Source of the DNA: JALONO01 sp038209965
GTDB taxonomy: Bacteria > Bacteroidota > Bacteroidia > Cytophagales > Thermoflexibacteraceae
Assembly (NCBI GenBank): GCA_038209965.1
Contig: JBBQXF010000191.1
Span: 1-5,024 of the forward strand
Reading direction: 5' to 3'
DNA length: 5,024 bases
Every line of letters starts with the position of its first letter. The stretch's first letter is position 1. Made by a program: the position numbers and the translations under genes. The notes beneath the pieces were generated by a model. That model was not told where the DNA came from and did no database searches. It worked only from the letters and a program-made list of their open reading frames with translations. Below, piece by piece: positions 1 to 4,954 of the stretch.

Positions 1-43
1 TTTTGAACTCTGTTTTATATTTATTTTTCTCTTTTAAATCCAT
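1..43 (-). CDS. 5' end of an unidentified gene (partial, runs off left edge)
   Basis: On the minus strand an ATG at 43 opens a frame reading MDLKEKNKYKTEFK up to the window edge. A TAACTTTG match to the Bacteroidota -7 box lies four bases upstream, so the transcript would be nearly leaderless. The region is AT-rich and has the same orientation as the HEPN and DUF262 genes, on the far side of the fold-back repeat at 119-273. It would therefore be the first gene of the next cassette-like unit. Only 14 residues are visible, so no family can be named. Confidence 0.45.
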   Translation of the reverse strand, partial: MDLKEKNKYKTEFK

Positions 44-47
44 TTTC

Positions 48-55
48 CAAAGTTA
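48..55 (-). promoter_or_regulatory. Bacteroidota-type -7 promoter box (TAACTTTG)
   Basis: The minus strand reads TAACTTTG, an exact match to the TAnnTTTG -7 consensus used by the Bacteroidota primary sigma factor. It lies just upstream of the ATG at 43. No clear -33 TTG element is seen at the expected distance, and the box is so close to the ATG that the message would have almost no leader. This makes the call moderate. Confidence 0.35.
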
Positions 56-118
56 CAATTTATTCTTGTCGGTTTTGAGTTGTCGTTAGTTTTTTGTCCA
101 CCGTTGATGGTTAGCACG

Positions 119-273
119 GTCGTCATAGCATTGGGCATAACGGTTTGCAGCTACCCGAAGGGCGGGACTTTTACCACAAAAATTGATTTGAAAAACTAAA
201 CTTCCATTAACCACTAAACTGTCTTTGGAACACGAAACCCCGCCTTTTGGGTAGGTGCTGTTATCGGCTGCCC
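119..273. repeat. Long imperfect fold-back repeat, attC-like cassette boundary (site A)
   Basis: The left arm (133-166) and the right arm (239-273) are inverted copies. GGGC at 133-136 pairs with GCCC at 270-273, and ATAAC at 137-141 with GTTAT at 260-264. GCAGCTACCC at 147-156 matches the inverse of 249-258 at 9 of 10 positions, and GGCGGG at 161-166 pairs with CCCGCC at 239-244. The AT-rich centre (about 170-235) is unpaired. The outer GTTAT.../...ATAAC pair and inner second pair of arms recall the R''/L''/L'/R' layout of integron attC sites, although the core is not a strict GTTRRRY. The HEPN gene stops three bases outside the right arm, as genes do in integron cassettes. Positions 119-141 are repeated directly at 1905-1927. 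Alternatives are a MITE-like or other intergenic repeat of Bacteroidota. Confidence 0.55.
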
Positions 274-275
274 TT

Positions 276-776
276 CTATCGTTGCATCGTTTCATATAGC
301 GAATGTATAACGTCTTTTCCAATTTGATAACTGTCTAACACTTCCTGAAATGTCAATGTTGGTGAGCCACCGTGAACATATTTATGGCGACAGATTATTA
401 AATTGGAGTAGTCTGCCCTAACATTTTTTCTTGTCGCATTAAATACGATTTTTTCTCTTGATTTTAATTTTACTTCAAACTTGTCAAGATACTTTATTCC
501 GAATGGTTTAATATGTTGACCTTTTAAGTCGTCAATTTTTATTCTACCATTAATACTTGAAAAATATTTTTCAATAAAATTTCCGAAAACATTATTTTTT
601 TTCTGAGCAAATTCAATGAATATGTCTTTAATGGCTAATTCATAAACAGTAACGGCACTAACTGATAAAAAACCAGCATAGTTCGCTTTAATTGCCGCAT
701 CTGTAATTGTATTAACAAAAGGGTTTAGATGTGCAATTAGATTGTCTGTTGAAACGAATCTGTTTTGATATGACAT
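276..776 (-). CDS. HEPN-domain protein, putative ribonuclease (RiboL-PSP / MAE_28990-like)
   Basis: This 166-residue, mostly alpha-helical protein has no signal peptide or membrane segment and is probably cytoplasmic. Near its C-terminus it carries RHKYVHGG, with Arg130 and His135 forming the R-X4-H catalytic motif of HEPN ribonucleases, and a polar residue follows the Arg as is usual. The motif sits in a helix ending in His-Gly-Gly, followed by a last helix (about 143-164), as in RiboL-PSP-HEPN and MAE_28990-type proteins. HEPN nucleases cleave RNA in toxin-antitoxin and abortive-infection systems. Here that role is inferred from the motif and from the partner gene. The ATG at 776 overlaps the TAA of the upstream DUF262 gene by one base (TAATG), so the two are probably translationally coupled. 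The stop codon lies directly against the fold-back repeat at 119-273. Which HEPN subfamily it belongs to is uncertain. Confidence 0.72.
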   Translation of the reverse strand: MSYQNRFVSTDNLIAHLNPFVNTITDAAIKANYAGFLSVSAVTVYELAIKDIFIEFAQKKNNVFGNFIEKYFSSINGRIKIDDLKGQHIKPFGIKYLDKFEVKLKSREKIVFNATRKNVRADYSNLIICRHKYVHGGSPTLTFQEVLDSYQIGKDVIHSLYETMQR

Positions 777-1855
777 TACTTACCAATTAAATGATTCTTG
801 ACATAGGCAAATCTTTCTTTTACGATTTTGGCATCTGTTGTTGCTAAAGTAGTATAGTCAATAAATTTGGGGTCAATCAATAAACTCTCATATTTATCAC
901 TAAGGTTTTGAGGTAAATTATTTACGTTATTAATTATAGTGCAAAATATAGAATCGAATAACGATGTGTTCAAAGGACCACGAACTGAAAAAGGTTTTGG
1001 TCTAAGTTTAGCATTGATAATTTTGGTTGCTTTCTCAAAGTCTTTTACAAATTTATCAACTTTTCCAGTTGTCGAATTTTGGTATTTCCGAGAAACTTTG
1101 CTTAAAAACTCTTTCATAGGCTTCTCATATTCGTCAACATGGTTGCAAAGACCAAATGCTCTTAAAATTAATTCAACATCATTTTGATGTTTGTCAATGA
1201 GTTTTTTTCCAATGATATTTCTCCAATCAGAATTTTCATTTAGTTCTCTGAGTTTATTTAAAAAATCACCTCTAAAAACACAATTTCTAATTTCTTGAGG
1301 TTTTAATGGTGTCCCACCTGTATTTAGTCTTTCAAAAATGTGATAAACACTTGTGCTTTGGTCTTTAGGTGCTAATTGCCTAATATTAATTGCTCTTAAA
1401 ACAGATGTTTCAAGTTTGCGTCTATCTTTTTCTTCAAGGTCAACAAAACGTTTGTTGTGAAATGGGTTTTTTTCATTTAATCCAGTAAGTCTAAATATTT
1501 GCCTTTTACCCTTTTCATTCTCTTGTCCAAAATAGCCTTCAAGAAAGAAAAACACACTTAGCAATCTTTGTTGTCCGTCAACTACCAAATTTTTGTTTTG
1601 CTCGTCTATGTAAAAGAAAACAGGAGGGACAGGCAAGCCAATTAAAAACGATTCAATTAGTAATGAAGATTGTTTCATTGACCAGACAAACTCTCTTTGA
1701 TAATCAGGAATAGTTATGTCTTTGTCTTTCCACATTTGAGCCAAGCCGCTTAAAGTAAAGTCGGAAGGATAAGTCGTAATGTCATATTCAACAAGGACTT
1801 CGTTTTCTTGTTCTTCTTCTCTTTCTATTTCTAAAGTGTCAGTTTGTAATGTCAT
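776..1855 (-). CDS. DUF262 domain protein (GmrSD N-terminal / ParB-like), short form
   Basis: The ATG start at 1855 gives 359 residues. DUF262 hallmarks are, in order, IPDYQREFVW (about 49-58), LVVDGQQR (about 90-97, with the DGQQR signature of the ParB/sulfiredoxin-like fold) and FERLNTGGTPL (about 174-184). The DUF262 fold binds or hydrolyses nucleotides in the modification-dependent restriction enzyme GmrSD and in BrxU. There it is joined to a DUF1524 HNH nuclease domain, which I do not see here: the C-terminal third is helical, with no His-Asn-His motif. The nuclease activity may instead lie in the coupled HEPN protein. The frame also extends to a TTG at 1876, but that codon is inside a TATATTTG promoter box, so the ATG at 1855 is preferred. 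The N-terminus is rich in Glu. The gene is much more AT-rich than the genes beyond 2619, which suggests transfer. The family call is firm, the role inferred. Confidence 0.88.
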   Translation of the reverse strand: MTLQTDTLEIEREEEQENEVLVEYDITTYPSDFTLSGLAQMWKDKDITIPDYQREFVWSMKQSSLLIESFLIGLPVPPVFFYIDEQNKNLVVDGQQRLLSVFFFLEGYFGQENEKGKRQIFRLTGLNEKNPFHNKRFVDLEEKDRRKLETSVLRAINIRQLAPKDQSTSVYHIFERLNTGGTPLKPQEIRNCVFRGDFLNKLRELNENSDWRNIIGKKLIDKHQNDVELILRAFGLCNHVDEYEKPMKEFLSKVSRKYQNSTTGKVDKFVKDFEKATKIINAKLRPKPFSVRGPLNTSLFDSIFCTIINNVNNLPQNLSDKYESLLIDPKFIDYTTLATTDAKIVKERFAYVKNHLIGK

Positions 1856-1873
1856 ATTAATATTTTTTGTTGT

Positions 1874-1881
1874 CAAATATA
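1874..1881 (-). promoter_or_regulatory. Bacteroidota-type -7 promoter box (TATATTTG) of the DUF262-HEPN operon
   Basis: The minus strand reads TATATTTG, an exact fit to TAnnTTTG, 18 bases before the ATG at 1855. Transcription would begin shortly before that ATG, leaving a short AT-rich leader with no Shine-Dalgarno sequence. The in-frame TTG at 1876 forms the last three bases of this box and so is unlikely to be the start codon. No convincing -33 element is visible. The box lies about 24 bases inside the cassette boundary repeat, so the unit would carry its own promoter. Confidence 0.5.
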
Positions 1882-1904
1882 CTTATTGTTTTTGTTGTAT
1901 GAAT

Positions 1905-1980
1905 GTCGTCATAGGGTTGCCGATAACATCCGTGTAAACGCAACCCTTGCGTTTATTTCCGCTTTATCTGCGGCTGCCCC
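1905..1980. repeat. Fold-back repeat, second attC-like cassette boundary (site B)
   Basis: Positions 1905-1927 match 119-141 without gaps at 18 of 23 positions, starting with the identical GTCGTCATAG and ending with ATAAC. The outer arm GGTTGCCGATAA (from 1915) is answered by an inverted TTATCTGCGGCTGCC near 1964-1979. Between them is a perfect inner hairpin, TAAACGCAA (1935-1943) and TTGCGTTTA (1947-1955), around a CCC loop. This two-level fold is shorter than site A but similar in plan. The inner hairpin also belongs to the TAAACGCAA repeat family seen further right, so the site could be composite. Confidence 0.45.
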
Positions 1981-2197
1981 GTCTGGTTTGCTCAACCTGA
2001 TAAAACGCTCCACTACTAGGTAATGCCACATCAACGGCGAACCGTTAAGCTTCTGGTTACCCACTTCCTACGTTATACTTGTAGGGTTCTGTAGCGACCA
2101 GCGAAAACTTCGCTACCCCATCTCCTCCTTTAAGCGGCTGAATTTCAGGCCGTCTACCCAAATTGCTGGTCAACTTAGCGCTATGTAACCCTGACAT
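1930..2197 (-). pseudogene. ssb: Frameshifted, truncated single-stranded DNA-binding protein (ssb) remnant
   Basis: On the minus strand an ATG at 2197 opens a 46-codon frame containing SNLGRRPEI, KGGDGVAKFSLVATEPYKYN and then a stop at 2057-2059. This fits the N-terminal OB-fold of bacterial SSB, whose pattern is MxG...L.GNLG.DPEI...GG..VA.FSLAT.E.YK. Shifting frame by one base near 2060-2075 continues with NGSPLMWHYLVVERF, matching the SSB Trp-His-x-x-Val strand. The second frame runs on to a TGA at 1909-1911, but its last part lies inside the fold-back repeat at 1905-1980, so true homology probably ends around 1980. The expected remainder of the OB-fold and the acidic C-terminal tail are not found. 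I infer an ssb copy broken by a frameshift and by the cassette boundary. A sequencing error could explain the frameshift but not the missing tail. Confidence 0.6.
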
Positions 2198-2278
2198 CGA
2201 CCCATAAAATTTATTGCTTCAACGATAAAAATCTCTTTTCAAACCTCCAAATTATTTAAGGGATTTTTTTATTTGGCA

Positions 2279-2325
2279 ATGGTTGCCCCCGTCAATGGTT
2301 GCCCCGCAAAGGTTGCCCCCGTCAA
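2279..2325. repeat. Short tandem array of GGTTGCCCC units
   Basis: The nonamer GGTTGCCCC occurs at 2281, 2297 and 2311, with spacings of 16 and 14 bases. Two of the three copies extend to GGTTGCCCCCGTCAA. The array is flanked by direct copies of TTTGGCAA at 2272-2279 and 2330-2337. Short open frames exist on both strands here, but they simply read the repeat and resemble no protein. The stretch 2198-2618 contains no gene I can support, only this array and the hairpins listed separately. Confidence 0.6.
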
Positions 2326-2420
2326 AGTCTTTGGCAAACCAACAAACGTGATGGCGGGGAAACCGGCTTTTATCCTGTTTTCTTGTTTGGGGACGATTTT
2401 AGTGGCTTTTATCTTAGCAG

Positions 2421-2456
2421 TTGCGTTTATTTCGATATGCCGGGTGGTAAACGCAA
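2421..2456. repeat. Hairpin of the TAAACGCAA family, copy 1
   Basis: TTGCGTTTA at 2421-2429 is the exact inverse of TAAACGCAA at 2448-2456, around an 18-base spacer. The same nonamer pair forms the inner hairpin at 1935-1955, and another copy is at 2581-2589. There are thus five exact copies in about 650 bases, in both orientations. It looks like a REP-like or BIME-like intergenic repeat. Confidence 0.6.
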
Positions 2457-2505
2457 TAAAGCTAGCCAAAATACCATGATTCACCGGTTGTTGCGGTGTT
2501 CATCG

Positions 2506-2558
2506 CGCCAAAGCCCCACTGGCGGGGCACAAGTGGGCCTGCCAGTGAAGCTTTGGCG
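2506..2558. repeat. Large imperfect palindrome with 24-base arms
   Basis: The arm 2506-2529 (CGCCAAAGC...ACTGGC...) and the inverted arm 2535-2558 (...GCCAGT...GCTTTGGCG) match at most positions, with a loop of about five bases. The structure overlaps the next hairpin at 2556-2587 by three bases, so the two are alternative or stacked folds. A smaller hairpin with CACCG/CGGTG arms lies just upstream at 2482-2498. The structure lies about 60 bases beyond the stop of the TIGR02757-family gene and could shape that transcript's 3' end. There is no T-tract typical of an intrinsic terminator. Confidence 0.6.
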
Positions 2559-2587
2559 TTTATCCCGCTCATTGGGGCGATAAACGC
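2556..2587. repeat. Hairpin of the TAAACGCAA family, copy 2
   Basis: GCGTTTATC at 2556-2564 pairs perfectly with GATAAACGC at 2579-2587 around a 14-base loop. The right side continues as ATAAACGCAACTGC, a 14-base word also present inverted at 2417-2430. It lies about 30 bases past the stop codon of the minus-strand gene at 2619-3419. Confidence 0.6.
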
Positions 2588-2618
2588 AACTGCCGGCACG
2601 GGGCCGCTGATTTTGCCA

Positions 2619-3419
2619 TCAGCCTTGGCCCACCACCAGTTTGCCGCTCTCTTCCAGCCCGAGGCCAAACAGGGCAAAGTCGTACTTGACCGGATCCCGG
2701 GCATCAAAGCCGCGCAGGTGGGCCGTCAGTTCCAGGGCGGCCTCCCAGTCGCTGGCCTTGCGGGTGAGCAGGCCCAGCCGCCGCGCCACCCGCTCCACGT
2801 GCACATCGAGCGGGCACACCAGTTGCGCCGGGCGGATGCTGGTCCACAGCCCAAAGTCCACCCCGCCCACCGCCGGGCGCACCATCCACCGCAAGAACAT
2901 ATTGAGCCGCTTGCAGGCCGAGTGCCGGGCAGGAGTGGCCACGTGCTTGCGGGTGCGCGGGGGAGCCTCGGGCAGGCCAAAGAACTGGGTGTGAAAACCG
3001 GCCAGGGCTGGTTCCACCGTTGGATCTTGGGGGCGCAGAAATTGGGCAAATGCGGTCTCCAACGACTCGTTTCTTTCGTAGTAATGCCGAAAAAAATGGA
3101 CAAAATACAACAAATCGGTACCGTTGAAAGTGCGGTGGCAAAAGTGCGTCAATTGTTTGAGATCTTCGGTGGTGTGATCGAGCATAAACCGATGCGGCTG
3201 CCCACCAAAGAGGCTGATCAATTCACTGCATTTGTTGATGATCGTGATGCGCTGGCCCCACGCCAACATGGCCGCAAAAAAAGCCATGATTTCAATGTCG
3301 GGTTGGTGGACGAAACGGTGGGGAATCTGCACTGGGTCTTGGTAAATAAAACCCGGCTGTTGATAGAGGGCCACTTTTTCGTCCAGCAGTGCTTTGAGCG
3401 CGAGTTTGGGATTGGGCAT
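2619..3419 (-). CDS. TIGR02757 / DUF2400 family protein
   Basis: With the ATG at 3419 the product has 266 residues. It shows the family's conserved blocks in order: DIEIMAFFAAMLAWGQR (41-57), FCHRTFNGTD (93-102), ACKRLNMFLRWMVR (168-181), LDVHVERVARRLGL (204-217) and DPVKYDFALFGLG (242-254). The biochemical function is not known to me. I note that LDVHVERVARRLGL resembles the (V/L)DxHVxRVxxRLGL stretch around the catalytic Asp of HhH-GPD DNA glycosylases such as endonuclease III, so a DNA-repair role is possible (inference). It has no signal peptide or membrane segment. The frame also has ATGs at 3458 and 3455, adding 12-13 residues that do not look like the family; the alignment of ALKALLDEKVALY with family N-termini favours 3419. 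It is divergent from the M24 peptidase gene and GC-rich like it. The family call is strong, the function open. Confidence 0.9.
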   Translation of the reverse strand: MPNPKLALKALLDEKVALYQQPGFIYQDPVQIPHRFVHQPDIEIMAFFAAMLAWGQRITIINKCSELISLFGGQPHRFMLDHTTEDLKQLTHFCHRTFNGTDLLYFVHFFRHYYERNESLETAFAQFLRPQDPTVEPALAGFHTQFFGLPEAPPRTRKHVATPARHSACKRLNMFLRWMVRPAVGGVDFGLWTSIRPAQLVCPLDVHVERVARRLGLLTRKASDWEAALELTAHLRGFDARDPVKYDFALFGLGLEESGKLVVGQG

Positions 3420-3473
3420 ATCGGGAATACAGCGAAAGGGCCAAAGGTAGGGCATCATTCACCCGATTTTCCC

Positions 3474-3481
3474 TAGCTTTG
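3474..3481 (+). promoter_or_regulatory. Bacteroidota-type -7 promoter box (TAGCTTTG) of the M24 peptidase gene
   Basis: TAGCTTTG matches TAnnTTTG exactly and ends 31 bases before the ATG at 3513, giving a short leader of about 25 bases. It lies in the gap between the two divergent genes. No good -33 TTG is seen at the usual distance, so the promoter is plausible but not certain. Confidence 0.45.
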
Positions 3482-3512
3482 CTCAATTCTCAACTGTAAA
3501 TCCCATTTATCC

Positions 3513-4877
3513 ATGAAAAAAATCTACTTCGGGTGGCTGATCTGTCTCTTGACCAGCTCGGCGTTGGCCCAAACCAACCAGCCCGCAATCCCCTCCCTGC
3601 GCGAGCGGGCCTTGGCCGAGGATCACCTGTTGGCCGAGCGGTTCCAAACTGTGCTGCCCAAGCTCATGCGCGACAATGGCATCGATTTGTGGCTCCTCAT
3701 TGCCGAGGAATACAATGAAGATCCGGTCATGAAAACCATGCTGCCCGCCAGTTGGCTTTCGGCCCGGCGCAAAACCATTTTGTTTATTTTTGACCGGGGC
3801 GGGCCGGAAGGCTTGGAAATGTTGGCCGTGGCCCGCTACCCGGTGGGCAGCACTTTCAAAGCGGCGTGGAACCCCGACCAAGAACCTGACCAGTGGAAAC
3901 GCCTCGTACAATTGATCGAGGAGCGCAAACCGAAAAAAATCGCCCTGAATGTTTCCGAAACGTATGCCCATGCCGACGGCCTGAGCCACACCGAACACCA
4001 GAACCTGCTGCGCTATTTGCCCCCGGCCTACCAAGCCAGCCTTGTCCCGGGCGAAAAACTCGCCGTCCAGTGGCTAGAAACCCGCACACCGGCGGAAATT
4101 GCGATTTATGAAGTGGCTTGCCGCTTGGCCCACCACATCATCGCCGAAGGATTGTCGGAGAAGGTGATCCTGCCGGGCATCACCACCACCGATGATGTGG
4201 TGTGGTGGTACCGCGAGCGCGTGGCAGAACTGCGGCTCCAGTCGTGGTTTCACCCCACCGTGGATGTGCAGCGGCCCGACCCCACCAACGACGAGGCCCA
4301 GCGGTCATTTGCCGCCCGTCCCGATGGCAAAACCGTGATCATGCCCGGCGATCTGGTGCACATTGACTTTGGCATCGATTATTTGGGGCTGCACACCGAC
4401 ACCCAGCAGTTGGCCTACGTGCTCAAGCCGGGCGAAACCGACGTGCCGGAACACCTCAAAAAAGCCTTGGCGGTGGGCAATCGGCTCCAAGATATTTTGA
4501 CCAGCCATTTCAAAATCGGGCGCACCGGCAACGAAGTACTCAAGGCCACCATTGATCAAGCGAAAGCCGAGGGCATTGTTCCCCAGATCTACTCGCACCC
4601 GGTGGGTTGTCATGGCCACGCGGCCGGCCCGGCCATTGGAATGTGGGACAATCAGGTGAGCGTGCCCGGCACGGGCGATTATCAGCTCCGGCCCAACACC
4701 GCCTATGCCATCGAGCTCAATGCCAAAGTGAAGCCCTCCGAGTGGAACGGCAAAGAACTGCGGGTGATGCTGGAAGAGAATGCTTGGCTGGGCGAAGATG
4801 GCCGCGTGCGGTACATTGATGGGCGGCAAAAAGAAATATTGACCATTCCCCGCAAGGCTGGCTACCTGCGCCCCTGA
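3513..4877 (+). CDS. Secreted M24-family metallopeptidase (Xaa-Pro aminopeptidase-like)
   Basis: The product has 454 residues. Residues 1-19 form a Sec signal peptide (MKK, hydrophobic core, SSALA) with likely cleavage before Gln20; the Cys at 11 is not in a lipobox, so the enzyme should be periplasmic or secreted. A creatinase-like N-terminal domain spans about 27-190 and a pita-bread catalytic domain about 195-445. Candidate dinuclear-metal ligands are Asp285 (HIDFG), Asp296 (HTDTQ), His369 (CHGHAAGP), Glu401 (AIELNA) and Glu421 (VMLEEN), the complete Asp-Asp-His-Glu-Glu set of M24. Such enzymes remove N-terminal residues preceding proline or cleave Xaa-Pro dipeptides. The usual GHxxGxxxHE block reads GHAAGPAIGMWD here, lacking the second His, so substrate choice may differ. 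The gene has its own promoter box and is followed by a strong hairpin terminator, so it is probably monocistronic. Confidence 0.92.
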   Translation: MKKIYFGWLICLLTSSALAQTNQPAIPSLRERALAEDHLLAERFQTVLPKLMRDNGIDLWLLIAEEYNEDPVMKTMLPASWLSARRKTILFIFDRGGPEGLEMLAVARYPVGSTFKAAWNPDQEPDQWKRLVQLIEERKPKKIALNVSETYAHADGLSHTEHQNLLRYLPPAYQASLVPGEKLAVQWLETRTPAEIAIYEVACRLAHHIIAEGLSEKVILPGITTTDDVVWWYRERVAELRLQSWFHPTVDVQRPDPTNDEAQRSFAARPDGKTVIMPGDLVHIDFGIDYLGLHTDTQQLAYVLKPGETDVPEHLKKALAVGNRLQDILTSHFKIGRTGNEVLKATIDQAKAEGIVPQIYSHPVGCHGHAAGPAIGMWDNQVSVPGTGDYQLRPNTAYAIELNAKVKPSEWNGKELRVMLEENAWLGEDGRVRYIDGRQKEILTIPRKAGYLRP

Positions 4878-4895
4878 TGGGCAAAGTTTCAGGCA

Positions 4896-4941
4896 AAAAA
4901 GTTGCCCGTCTGGCCGATGTTGGGCAGGCGGGCAACTTTTT
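4896..4941. terminator. Strong intrinsic terminator, probably bidirectional
   Basis: The arms AAAAAGTTGCCCG (4896-4908) and CGGGCAACTTTTT (4929-4941) are perfect 13-base inverses around a 20-base loop. The hairpin begins 18 bases after the stop of the M24 gene. The run of T on the right serves the plus strand, and the run of A on the left gives a T-tract on the minus strand. It could therefore also end a convergent gene entering from the right. Confidence 0.88.
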
Positions 4942-4954
4942 GGTTTCCCCTCAT

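Noticed and set aside
86..322. 78-residue minus-strand open frame across the left fold-back repeat
   Set aside because: It reads through both arms of the inverted repeat, overlaps the end of the HEPN gene in another frame, and has no protein-like features.
119..1980. Insertion sequence with terminal inverted repeats
   Set aside because: The end sequences are in direct, not inverted, orientation, no transposase is present, and no short target-site duplication was found.
1905..2200. Possible structured RNA (tmRNA, RNase P RNA or group II intron end) suggested by the hairpins and GC change
   Set aside because: No RNase P P4 core, no tmRNA tRNA-like end and no domain V motif were found. Most of the stretch is better explained as an ssb remnant plus the boundary repeat.
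2269..2484. Open frames on both strands (71 aa minus; 68 aa plus, 2273-2479) in the repeat region
   Set aside because: They are generated by the GGTTGCCCC array and the TAAACGCAA hairpins. Both strands are open at once, and neither peptide resembles a known protein.
2279..2589. CRISPR array
   Set aside because: The repeat units are only 9-14 bases with uneven spacing and mixed orientation, and there are no regular spacers or cas genes.
2496..3476. 326-residue plus-strand open frame
   Set aside because: It is antisense to the clearly conserved TIGR02757-family gene. GC-rich codon bias leaves this frame open, and the Pro/His/Arg-rich product has no family signature.
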